The notes beneath the pieces are model-generated. The model made no database searches. It saw only the letters and a list, made by a program, of their open reading frames with translations, and was not told where the DNA came from. Source: Bacteroidota bacterium (GTDB lineage Bacteria; Bacteroidota; Bacteroidia; JABEUT01). From it: a DNA stretch of 47,375 nucleotides. Positions 34,115 through 42,068 of the stretch are shown one piece after another. Where the stretch lies: contig JABDHI010000010.1 of assembly GCA_013285655.1 (NCBI GenBank), forward strand, positions 11,673 to 59,047, in the 5' to 3' direction. The position numbers and the translations under genes are program-made. Within the stretch, counting starts at the first letter, position 1. Each line of letters opens with the position of its first letter.

Positions 34115-36400
34115 CTACTTCATCAGGGCTTTAAGTTCCTCAATAGCACTTACATTATCCGGTTGCTTTATCGATTGTAACACCTGCCCCTTTTCCCTGT
34201 CAGTAAGGTGCCAGCTTAGCGATATATCGTCAGTTCCGGTATTATCTATCTGCATACACACCACACTTACTTTACCGGGGTACCAACGGCTCATATATTC
34301 TACCATCCTGTCTTCCTTATAGTTTTCTACCGGGAACAAATTACTGTAAAACCTGTTTACCGGAAAGGTAAGGCTGGCTACCAAATTATGTGGCGAATTA
34401 TCGGTAATGGCAGGGCGCTTATACTGGTCGCGTATTTGTATAATAATAATACGGCTTGCATTATCGGCCAGCCATTGGCGGAAGGTGTAAATGTATTTCA
34501 CGGCTTCTTCCAGTCCAAAATTATCTACCAGCCCGGCATCCATAGCTTCTATTGCCGGTTCGCTGGGCAGTGCAGTAATAGGTGTAATATAGGGGAAGGT
34601 AGCACTCATGCGCAGGGCGCTGGTAAACCAAAGGTTCTGCGCATCCTGGTTGGCAAACAGGCGTGTAAACTCAAGCGACTGTGTCATGGGGCTGTAGGTT
34701 ACATTACTATCTACATCATAACCTGTCATAAACGATATGCCTTGCGATGATATAATAAGCTTCCGTCCATCGTTTACAATGGTAGGTGTTACAAACATCA
34801 TTGGTATCATGGCTTGTTCTTCGGGCAGGCGGTAATCGCGCAGGCGTTTGTTCAGCACATTGCCCGTGTTTTCATCCAGCTTCTTTTCAAAAGCATAACC
34901 GCGGTCTTTAGTATAGGTATAATCTCCGTCTTTAAAGTTTTGCAGGCGGAAGGCCATATCGTTAGTAGCAATAGTAAAAGCAATAGGGTTAAGCATATCT
35001 TGCGATATGTTGCTAACATACTTCGGGCTGTTCAAATCAATAGGCATGTTGTTCTCTCTTTCCAAATAAAGTTCGCGGTAATAGGCAGCGCCCACCATAC
35101 CACCCGATGAACCTGTTATAAGTTCAGCACGCGGAAAGAATTTGCCATGAAAAACACTATCAAGGTAACGCAATGTATAAAAGGTCCACATAGCCGAACG
35201 CAAGCCACCACCACTGGTATTAATTAAAATAATGGGTGGTTTGTAGTTATTGGCCTTTTCTGAATTTTTCAGCTTCCACAGGTCCAATATACCTATCATA
35301 TGGCGCTTATCATACTGTACCAGTTTTTTATCATCGGCCAGTTTCGCAAAGGTTTCGAACGAATATTGTGCAGGAGTCGCATTATAATTTAAGCCATAAG
35401 CCTTAGCTGCAAACCACTGCCAGTGTGCCGACGAAACAAAGTTAACCAGCAGCAATATACCCAATACCCCAATGGTGGTCCAGCCACGTAGCCAGTTATG
35501 CAGGGCGCTAACCAACATGGTAAAAATGGTAAATAGCAGAAAAACACTTGCTGCCGCAGGCACCATAAGCAAAGGCTTATCTCTGAATACGCCTAACAAC
35601 AACAAACTCATTATAGCTATAACTTCAAACACGGCACCCGTGTGGTGGTTCCGCCTGAAGATACGTTCCAGCATTTTATGGTCGTAGTGCTCATACCCAC
35701 GTGCCAACCTAATGCCCAGGTTACCGCCCAAAAAGGTTTCAATGTGCCAGGTACGGTCGCCATACACACCGCTTTTTAGCGATTCGCTCTCCCACTCCAT
35801 TCCATAATCGAGCCTTACTTTTTTATGCTTGGGGTTTATGCGCGATGCCCTGCGCGGACCGCTTATGCCAAACATCTTCAGCATATTTTTATCGAACAAA
35901 TAAAAATAGGCCATGGTAATGAACATAAAACCACCTACACCCAGCAAAAAGCCGGCCATGTGCAAGGGCAAGCTTTGCGACAGGCCCGCATCATAAGCGC
36001 GGTTATGAATTTCGCAACCAATAAAGGTTAGTAAAAACGTAAGTGGTATAAAAAAATTATTGAGTACAAATGTAAAAAATGGCCTTTCGAGCGTTGCCAA
36101 AAACGGAAAGCGCCAGCTGTTTATAATATAGCTCGATACGTTGAACGACATTATAAAACCGCCGCATGAAAAGCCCACCATAAAGTAAGATGCAAAACTT
36201 ACGTGATTAAAATATTCGGGGAACAGGAACAGGTAAGGTACGCCGTATTTGGCCGCTACCGATTTGGTTATAAAACCAAAGAACAGGGCCCACACAAAAA
36301 TGAACACCAGGTTTTCCTTAATGGTCATTAATAGCAATTGCAAAGGGAAAAAGTAAAATGCCCTTCGTAACCGCTGGTGTTTTTTAAATAGTACCTTCAT
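34115..36400 (-). CDS. Polytopic membrane patatin-like phospholipase
   Basis: 761 aa. The first about 340 residues carry seven or eight hydrophobic segments, including about 28-50, 68-90, 108-128, 148-168 and 257-275, 280-300, 310-325, separated by a charged loop (180-250). The C-terminal half is a patatin fold: oxyanion loop SGGGLRS (396-402), nucleophile elbow GSSGG with Ser432, and catalytic Asp621 in MDAGLVDNFG. Patatin-like enzymes are Ser-Asp dyad acyl hydrolases acting on membrane lipids. The polytopic domain would tether it in the inner membrane. Single gene; ATG at 36400. Lipase call is strong, substrate unknown. Confidence 0.9.
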   Translation of the reverse strand: MKVLFKKHQRLRRAFYFFPLQLLLMTIKENLVFIFVWALFFGFITKSVAAKYGVPYLFLFPEYFNHVSFASYFMVGFSCGGFIMSFNVSSYIINSWRFPFLATLERPFFTFVLNNFFIPLTFLLTFIGCEIHNRAYDAGLSQSLPLHMAGFLLGVGGFMFITMAYFYLFDKNMLKMFGISGPRRASRINPKHKKVRLDYGMEWESESLKSGVYGDRTWHIETFLGGNLGIRLARGYEHYDHKMLERIFRRNHHTGAVFEVIAIMSLLLLGVFRDKPLLMVPAAASVFLLFTIFTMLVSALHNWLRGWTTIGVLGILLLVNFVSSAHWQWFAAKAYGLNYNATPAQYSFETFAKLADDKKLVQYDKRHMIGILDLWKLKNSEKANNYKPPIILINTSGGGLRSAMWTFYTLRYLDSVFHGKFFPRAELITGSSGGMVGAAYYRELYLERENNMPIDLNSPKYVSNISQDMLNPIAFTIATNDMAFRLQNFKDGDYTYTKDRGYAFEKKLDENTGNVLNKRLRDYRLPEEQAMIPMMFVTPTIVNDGRKLIISSQGISFMTGYDVDSNVTYSPMTQSLEFTRLFANQDAQNLWFTSALRMSATFPYITPITALPSEPAIEAMDAGLVDNFGLEEAVKYIYTFRQWLADNASRIIIIQIRDQYKRPAITDNSPHNLVASLTFPVNRFYSNLFPVENYKEDRMVEYMSRWYPGKVSVVCMQIDNTGTDDISLSWHLTDREKGQVLQSIKQPDNVSAIEELKALMK

Positions 36401-36835
36401 TTAATCAACTAATTCTTTTACCGCAAAGCACGCCAAGTTTCTAAGGAAGGTATCCGACGGGCTCAAACGGACAAGATGACCAAATAATAAGCTGTCATGT
36501 TGAGCTTGTCGAAACATATTCCATTTCACTTTCCACTTCATACATTAACTTCAATAATACAATTTATCCCTCCTACAAATATAGCTAAGGTCGCCCGGAT
36601 TAACAATCAATTAACATACCCTGCGGTTGTCTTTTCAACAGGCCAATGCTAAGAATGTTTCAAATCCATCGGGACCTCTCCTTTTCAATACCTTGGGCGT
36701 TCCCCTCTCCCGAGTGCTCGGGACGGGTCGGGCTGTACGCTTTTACTCCTCGGTTCACTGCGGGGTAACCGCTGCCATCCCTAACGCAAAACACACAGTT
36801 CGTTATTCGAAATTCAGTATTCGGTATTCAAAATT
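36401..36835. other. Repeat-rich intergenic region
   Basis: 435 bp between two minus-strand genes. Holds CCGCAAAGCACGCCAAGTT (about 36421-36439, a common Bacteroidota fragment), TGTCATGTTGAGCTTGTCG and AAACATATTCC (36493-36522, also at 46592-46620), and the 95-bp repeat at 36693-36787 also found near rnpB. A short rightward frame here lies in the repeat and is not called a gene. Confidence 0.6.
36693..36787 (-). repeat. Dispersed GCGTTAGGGAT...GGGGAACGCCCAA repeat, copy 1
   Basis: On the minus strand it reads GCGTTAGGGATGGCAGCG, then TACAGCCCGACCCG, then GGGGAACGCCCAA; the second copy is at 45050-45134. The ends are conserved; the middle (between GCAGCG and AGCCCGACC) varies. This repeat type is seen in intergenic DNA of many Bacteroidota and may be a structured RNA or a non-autonomous element. 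Confidence 0.7.
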
Positions 36836-38476
36836 CTAGAGTCCTTGTACAACCTTATCCTTAGGGTATTTTACGGAATAAGAGAAACTAAGTTTCTTTG
36901 TTTCGCCGGGAGCCATAGAAATCTTCCAGGTTAGCTTGCCGCTATCGGTTTCTTGTGCGGCTCCGCCTTTGTCAAGCACATCAATTACAATGTCTTTATC
37001 GGTAGTAACCGGCACCTGGTCATACACCTCTATTTTAAGCGAATCGGTATGGGTGTTACGTAAGGTTATAGTATAGGCAAAGGTTTGTGTTTTGTTGCTG
37101 CCTATCCATTTGGTAGCACACAACTCTTTTACACGTTCGCGCTTAACAATCACTTTTTTATCCATACCCAGCGAGAAGCTGATGGTATCGGTAGTGCTTT
37201 GTGCACTGATGTATGATTTGCCTACATACGCACCTGCATAGTATATATTAACCGAACCGGGTAACAGGTCGAGGTCTTGCCAGTGAATAACATCGGCCAT
37301 CAGGTAGGCATTTTGCATCATTTTAGGCGTGGTTTGGTTGCGGTAAAGTGCAGGCACGTCCAGTTTTTTTACATCTACAGTATGTGCTTTGCCATCTGTC
37401 GGCAAGGTATAGGGTACATCAATATGGAACTCAACCGCTAACTGGCTTTCGTTGGTACTGCTGCTTATAGCTTGCTGGGTGTACTCGTTGTTTTTGTAAG
37501 CTTCTTTTTTATCAGCCTTATTTAATGTTACTGTTTCTAACTGGTCTTCTTGCATGGGTGCAGGTGCCGATGCCGCCACCGGCGCACCTCCATATCCATT
37601 GCTTCTGTAATTATAACTCGATTGGAACGTTAAATAATCGGGGTTAAGCACTGGCGCTGTTTGGCTCACCTCAGGGTTCGATGTAGAAAGTGTGAGGTCA
37701 ACATTGGTCCAGTCGTCGCCGGTATGTTGGTAAACGTTAGCCTTATAGCTCAACTGGCAATTATGTTTCAGGTCTTTTGCACGCAGGTCATACTCAGGGG
37801 CCCAACCGGCTTCATAGGTAAGGTACGATAAACGGAAGCCCAGGTTTTGTGCATGGTCGCAGCTTACAATAGCTTCCACATCGCTGGCAAGGGTATCGGT
37901 ACGGCTGCGCCATTCGTTCATTTCATTCTGTATCTTGTTCAGCTTGGCTTTTAATAGTTTTTCTTTCTTGTGCAGCATCATTAGCGAATCATCTATATGC
38001 CCCATTTCGTGCATATAAAAATCGTACATGGCTTTTACCGTTGCTGCATTGGTGCCGGTATTAGCACCCGCTGTATTGCGGTTATTATCGAGCATGCTCT
38101 TACCCTGATCCATTATGGTTATATCGTTCTTCAGTCTTTCCAGCGCATCGTTTAACGCGGTTAATGAATCGGCCCACTTTTTGGTCTTTACATTCTTTTT
38201 ACTCTCATTCAAAAAGTCTTCGTATGATGTAACCGATAGTATAGTTATATCTCCGTTTGAAGATAGTTGAATGGTCCCCTTATCAATATTCGATGGCAGG
38301 CCATGAAACACCACGGTCGACTTACCTTCGGGCAATTGCGCCTCAATTTGATGCGTTACCACTGCACCACGCAAATAAACGGTAACGTTTTTAACCGGAG
38401 GGGTAAGATCAATGGTGTTTTGCGCAAACGCAGCTGCAACAATTAATACCGATGGTAGTAGGATAAGTTTCTTCAT
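36836..38476 (-). CDS. DUF4139 / mucoidy inhibitor MuiA family protein
   Basis: 546 aa. Signal peptide MKKLILLPSVLIVAAAFAQ; N-terminal DUF4140 domain (VKNVTVYLRGAVVTHQIEAQ, then LPEGKSTVVFHGLP); coiled-coil (about 120-205); DUF4139 C-terminal domain (SYLTYEAGWAPEYDLRAKDL and KANVYQHTGDDWTNVDLTLS, ending SFSYSVKYPKDKVVQGL). Exported family of unknown mechanism; a Pseudomonas homologue was linked to suppressing mucoidy. Length and order are normal. -7-like TAGTTTTG at 38505-38512 (minus) lies 29 bp upstream. Single gene, divergent from the lipoprotein at 38610. Confidence 0.9.
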   Translation of the reverse strand: MKKLILLPSVLIVAAAFAQNTIDLTPPVKNVTVYLRGAVVTHQIEAQLPEGKSTVVFHGLPSNIDKGTIQLSSNGDITILSVTSYEDFLNESKKNVKTKKWADSLTALNDALERLKNDITIMDQGKSMLDNNRNTAGANTGTNAATVKAMYDFYMHEMGHIDDSLMMLHKKEKLLKAKLNKIQNEMNEWRSRTDTLASDVEAIVSCDHAQNLGFRLSYLTYEAGWAPEYDLRAKDLKHNCQLSYKANVYQHTGDDWTNVDLTLSTSNPEVSQTAPVLNPDYLTFQSSYNYRSNGYGGAPVAASAPAPMQEDQLETVTLNKADKKEAYKNNEYTQQAISSSTNESQLAVEFHIDVPYTLPTDGKAHTVDVKKLDVPALYRNQTTPKMMQNAYLMADVIHWQDLDLLPGSVNIYYAGAYVGKSYISAQSTTDTISFSLGMDKKVIVKRERVKELCATKWIGSNKTQTFAYTITLRNTHTDSLKIEVYDQVPVTTDKDIVIDVLDKGGAAQETDSGKLTWKISMAPGETKKLSFSYSVKYPKDKVVQGL

Positions 38477-38504
38477 GATGAATATGTATGGAGTAAATAT
38501 AGGG

Positions 38505-38512
38505 CAAAACTA
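38505..38512 (-). promoter_or_regulatory. Predicted -7 element for the DUF4139 gene
   Basis: Minus-strand TAGTTTTG matches TAnnTTTG, 28 bp upstream of the start at 38476. Confidence 0.5.
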
Positions 38513-38609
38513 ACTACTGATTATGAGCATAGTATGAAGACAATTAATTACAAATAGTTATATGTTTTAGAAAGCTTTTGCGTAGATTTGGGGATATAAA
38601 TTCTATCGA

Positions 38610-39569
38610 CTGAAACTACTACTACCATTTGTCGTAATTATTTTATTCTGGAGCTGCGGACCCCATAAATCAGAAAGGGGTGCTGTAAAGGCAATTGCTG
38701 CCCCTACTCCGTTTATTACCCCTTCGGGCGATAAGGTTATTTTCCTCGATGATTATTTTACTGCCTACTTAAAAGCAGTCCGCCTGAATTATAAAAAGCG
38801 CGATAGCATTTTAGAAGCTACCGTATCGAACCCGATACACGACCGTTATTTTAAAAAGAATGTATCGGCTACCGACCGTAACCCGAAAGCCCTATCAGCA
38901 GTGCCCGATACTACCAGCCTCGATAGTATTATTAGCGGCATTGAAACCAACAAGGTATTAATAGAGAACAAAATAATACATACCCTTACCGATTGCCGTG
39001 GTTATTTAAAGAACGACAGCCTGACTATTTACATTGGCCCTTCGAACAAACGTATGAAAGGAATAGTAGGCGATTGTGGCGGTATTTACAGCTGGTGCAT
39101 AGGTAACAAGGATATTATATTAATGATAGACCCGCAAATACAAGGGTGGATTGGCTTATTGCCATTTAGCATTGCGCACCAATACCAACATGCGTATAGC
39201 TGGACGAAAATGAACCTTGGTGCATTGCTTGCTATGAACCTGATGGACCGCATTGTAGCCGAGGGCAAAGCCGATTGGTACGCACACGTGCTTTACCCCG
39301 ATGTAAAAATGCCATGGGATACTGCCCTATCTGACGAGGGATTGCAATACCAATGGAGCCGTATTAAAGCCGAAATGCGCAGCGAAGATTATTACCAGAT
39401 ACAGGGCATTATGTTTGGCTCCGATAACTATCCTGAGTTTACAGGGTATAGTGTGGGCTTCGACTTGGTGCAGTCGGCATTAAAAAAGAATGCAGCCCTT
39501 ACCCCCGAGCAATGGAGTAACGAAAGCCCGGCGCTGATACTAGAAATGAGCGAGTACAAGACGCAGTAA
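38610..39569 (+). CDS. DUF2268-like lipoprotein with altered zinc motif and non-ATG start
   Basis: About 320 aa if it starts at CTG 38610 (LKLLLPFVVIILFWSCGPHK), giving a clean lipoprotein signal with lipobox LFWSC (Cys16). The frame is open from the TAG at 38583 and holds no ATG, GTG or TTG before the lipobox; the first GTG (38901) would remove the signal and about 97 residues. The core resembles DUF2268/HExxH metallopeptidase-like proteins: IAHQYQHAYSW (His190-His194) and VAEGKADWYAHVL (Glu218). The catalytic Glu of HExxH is Gln here, so it is probably not an active protease, although it may bind metal. Start assignment: CTG or ATT, or a base error in the original ATG. Confidence 0.7.
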   Translation: MKLLLPFVVIILFWSCGPHKSERGAVKAIAAPTPFITPSGDKVIFLDDYFTAYLKAVRLNYKKRDSILEATVSNPIHDRYFKKNVSATDRNPKALSAVPDTTSLDSIISGIETNKVLIENKIIHTLTDCRGYLKNDSLTIYIGPSNKRMKGIVGDCGGIYSWCIGNKDIILMIDPQIQGWIGLLPFSIAHQYQHAYSWTKMNLGALLAMNLMDRIVAEGKADWYAHVLYPDVKMPWDTALSDEGLQYQWSRIKAEMRSEDYYQIQGIMFGSDNYPEFTGYSVGFDLVQSALKKNAALTPEQWSNESPALILEMSEYKTQ

Positions 39570-39577
39570 TACTATTT

Positions 39578-40801
39578 ATGAAAAAATACATTCTTACCAC
39601 ACTATTATTGGCATGCAGTTTACTTATCTATAGCCAACACATTACCAAAGTATATTACAACAAAAACTGGAAGACCGTAAAAGCAACCGATACAGTTGCT
39701 TATTACCGTTTGGTAAAGCTCGATAGTAAATGCAAAGCATTAGATACTATACGCGATTATTATGCGGATGGTAAATTGTATTGCAAAACAGATGGGGCAC
39801 AATTTGTCGACACACTTAACGACAAAAACACGGTTTACACAGGCACCGGAACAGAATACTATAAAACAGGACCACGAAAATCTCAAATACTGCGCAATGA
39901 TCGGGGTATTATCCTTTCTAACATGGGTTGGCACACCAATGGCAAACTGAGATATACGGTTCCTTATGTAAATGGTAAAAAAGAAGGGTTGGGCAAAACC
40001 TACCAGGAAGGTGGAAGCCTTTTGAGTGACCAGCCATATATTAATGACATGAAGAATGGCATAAAAAAATCGTACACGGCTAACGGGGCTATTTATGCTG
40101 AAGCCACCTATGTTGATGACAAGTTGAATGGAATTTCTAAAAGCTATTATAGTAGCGGAGAATTGAAAGAAGTAGCAACTTACTTGAATGATACAATTAT
40201 AGGTATAAGTAAGTACTATTATAAAGATGGTAAACTGGAAGCAGAACTACCTCATGCGCATGGCAAAATGGATGGCACTTATAAAACGTATTATGAAAAT
40301 GGTAACTTATCGGCGGAATGCAATTATGTTGATGGTAAATTGAATGGTACTACGTTAGTATATTGGGACAATAAACTACTTAAACGAAGAGATGTTTACG
40401 AAAATGGCAAATTAACAGAAGGTAAATGCTATGATATAACCGGCAAAGAAGAGCCTTATTACGACTATTATGTAGAAGGCCCAAGTGATGATGATTTTAC
40501 GATTGTTCAACAAATGCCTCAGTTTAAAGGAGACATAAATTCATACTTGAGCAAGAATATTAAATACCCGAAAAAAGAACAAAAAAATAATATAACAGGC
40601 ACAGTATATATTAATTTTATTATAGAAAAAGATGGTAGCATTAGCAGCGTAAGAGTATTAAGAGGTGTACCTAGCGGACCAGACCTTGATGACGAAGCCT
40701 TGCGCGTTATATCTTCAATGCCCAGATGGACACCGGGGCTACAGGATGGCTTTGCAGTAAGGGTTTCCTATAATGTTCCTATTAGATTTACATTGCAATA
40801 A
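39578..40801 (+). CDS. YwqK/MORN-like repeat protein with TonB C-terminal domain
   Basis: 407 aa. Signal peptide MKKYILTTLLLACSLLIYSQ. About six 23-residue repeats of the YwqK antitoxin/MORN type at about 134-280 (KLNGISKSYYSSGELKEVAT, KMDGTYKTYYENGNLSAECN, KLNGTTLVYWDNK). Then a TonB-type C-terminal domain at about 308-407 (VQQMPQFKGDINSYLSKNI, then ITGTVYINFIIEKDGS, PRWTPGLQDGFAVRVSYNVP). There is no uncleaved N-terminal TM, so it cannot work as a classical ExbBD-linked TonB. It starts 8 bp after the metallopeptidase-like gene and precedes a TonB-domain-only protein by 8 bp. Bacteroidota have many such TonB-domain proteins outside energy transduction. Confidence 0.85.
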   Translation: MKKYILTTLLLACSLLIYSQHITKVYYNKNWKTVKATDTVAYYRLVKLDSKCKALDTIRDYYADGKLYCKTDGAQFVDTLNDKNTVYTGTGTEYYKTGPRKSQILRNDRGIILSNMGWHTNGKLRYTVPYVNGKKEGLGKTYQEGGSLLSDQPYINDMKNGIKKSYTANGAIYAEATYVDDKLNGISKSYYSSGELKEVATYLNDTIIGISKYYYKDGKLEAELPHAHGKMDGTYKTYYENGNLSAECNYVDGKLNGTTLVYWDNKLLKRRDVYENGKLTEGKCYDITGKEEPYYDYYVEGPSDDDFTIVQQMPQFKGDINSYLSKNIKYPKKEQKNNITGTVYINFIIEKDGSISSVRVLRGVPSGPDLDDEALRVISSMPRWTPGLQDGFAVRVSYNVPIRFTLQ

Positions 40802-40809
40802 AATACCCA

Positions 40810-41214
40810 ATGAAGAAATACGTTTTGAGCCTAGCAATACTTTTTAGCGCTGCTTTAGTAAATGCACAAACAACTGACAAGCCCCAAGGAACCGCACCAT
40901 CGCATCAAGTGTTTACTATAGTGCAACAAATGCCATCATTCCCTGACCTTAGCAAATACTTAGCCGACAGTACCCGCTACCCTGAAGCAGAAAGAAAGAA
41001 GAACATTAGCGGTACAGTATATGTAAACTTTACTGTTGAAGCGGATGGCGCATTAACAAACGTGCATGTAATAAAAGGTGTTGCCCATGGCCCCGGATTG
41101 AATGCAGAAGCCGTACGCGTTATTGCTACCATGCCCAGGTGGCAACCCGGTATGCAGGATGGTAAAACAGTTAGAGTAACCTATAACTTGCCTATTAAGT
41201 TTGCGTTGAAATAA
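40810..41214 (+). CDS. Secreted protein with TonB C-terminal domain only
   Basis: 134 aa. Signal peptide MKKYVLSLAILFSAALVNAQ, short linker, then the same domain as the C-terminus of the preceding gene (VQQMPSFPDLSKYLADSTRYP, then ISGTVYVNFTVEADGALTNV, PRWQPGMQDGKTVRVTYNLP). Shared residues over the whole domain show that one gene arose from the other by duplication plus domain gain or loss. Lacks a TM anchor. It is the last gene before a 148-bp inverted-repeat element. Confidence 0.88.
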   Translation: MKKYVLSLAILFSAALVNAQTTDKPQGTAPSHQVFTIVQQMPSFPDLSKYLADSTRYPEAERKKNISGTVYVNFTVEADGALTNVHVIKGVAHGPGLNAEAVRVIATMPRWQPGMQDGKTVRVTYNLPIKFALK

Positions 41215-41231
41215 GAATATTCGGTATTTCA

Positions 41232-41379
41232 ATTGCCGTCTGCTTTAGCTGACGGATACGATAAGTCAATTAATTATTTGGCTTTAGCCAAAAAAGTGCT
41301 TCTTAATAAATCAATCTATTTTAGGCTGAAGCCTTATTTATTGTTGTGTACTTTTCCGTCAGCTAAAGCAGACGGCAAT
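41232..41379. repeat. 148-bp element with perfect 25-bp inverted ends
   Basis: ATTGCCGTCTGCTTTAGCTG plus ACGGA (41232-41256) is exactly complementary to 41355-41379. Each arm is itself nearly palindromic (CCGTC.GC..GC.GACGG). Inside are GGCTTTAGCC-like (41280-41289) and AGGCTGAAGCCT (41323-41334) palindromes. It resembles a MITE-like non-autonomous element; no target duplication is evident. Confidence 0.8.
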
Positions 41380-41389
41380 AATACTGAAC

Positions 41390-41965
41390 CTACTGCCCGT
41401 CGCCTTCGTCGGCGTTATTGCTTTTACCGAGGGTAAGATCGAGGCGAGAGCCTACAGCCAGTTTATCGCCGGGAGACATTAATTTGCCTTTGTAACGTAT
41501 TTCTAATACGCAGCCAACGCAAATGTCGGTCTTGGTGCTAATGCTGCCAATTTTAAAGCCTTGTTGTTGTAATACCAGTTTAGCACGCTCAAACGATGCT
41601 TCGAAAATGCTTGGTGGTAATTCTACCAAAGGTGCTACTGCAGTTGTAATGTATAAATAGATGTTACGATCCTTTTTAACGTGTGCTCCTTTGTATGGTA
41701 TTTGGTTAATTACCGTTTGCGGTGGCAGTTTTTCATCGTACGATGAATCAATTATCACATAATTTAATTCTTTTTCTTTCAATAAACCTTTTACATCTTT
41801 CAATGATTGTTTGGTCAGGTCAGGTAATACAATGTATTCGCCATGGCGGGTATACCAACTTAAAAAACTGCTTGCACCACCAAATACAACAGCCAGTAAC
41901 ACCACAGCTATTGCCAGGTTAATAAAGAATGTCTTACTTTTTATAAACTCTTTAAACTCTCCCAT
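41390..41965 (-). CDS. PASTA domain protein
   Basis: 191 aa: short cytoplasmic N-terminus, one TM (FFINLAIAVVLLAVVFGGAS, about 13-32), then two PASTA domains (about 42-110, YIVLPDLTKQSLKDVKGLLK; about 112-180, LPPSIFEASFERAKLVLQQQ). PASTA domains bind peptidoglycan or muropeptides. It lies downstream of the double Ddl on the same strand (103 bp gap), the gene neighbourhood usual in Bacteroidota. No kinase or transpeptidase domain. Tail is polar (SNNADEGDGQ). Confidence 0.9.
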   Translation of the reverse strand: MGEFKEFIKSKTFFINLAIAVVLLAVVFGGASSFLSWYTRHGEYIVLPDLTKQSLKDVKGLLKEKELNYVIIDSSYDEKLPPQTVINQIPYKGAHVKKDRNIYLYITTAVAPLVELPPSIFEASFERAKLVLQQQGFKIGSISTKTDICVGCVLEIRYKGKLMSPGDKLAVGSRLDLTLGKSNNADEGDGQ

Positions 41966-41971
41966 TATGCT

Positions 41972-42068
41972 AATTTGATGATTTAATAATTTGAAGATTT
42001 GATGATGTTATACATTGTGTGCTAATTTGTATTTTATTTTCAAATTGACTAATCTCCAAACTATCAAA
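41972..42068. repeat. AT-rich repeat tract between ddl and the PASTA gene
   Basis: TTTGATGATTTAATAATTTG-type repeats at about 41972-42005 and a related inverted stretch (ATCAAATT, CAAATTGAC) up to the ddl stop. This simple repeat is often found in Bacteroidota gaps. It may separate ddl and PASTA transcripts. Confidence 0.45.
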
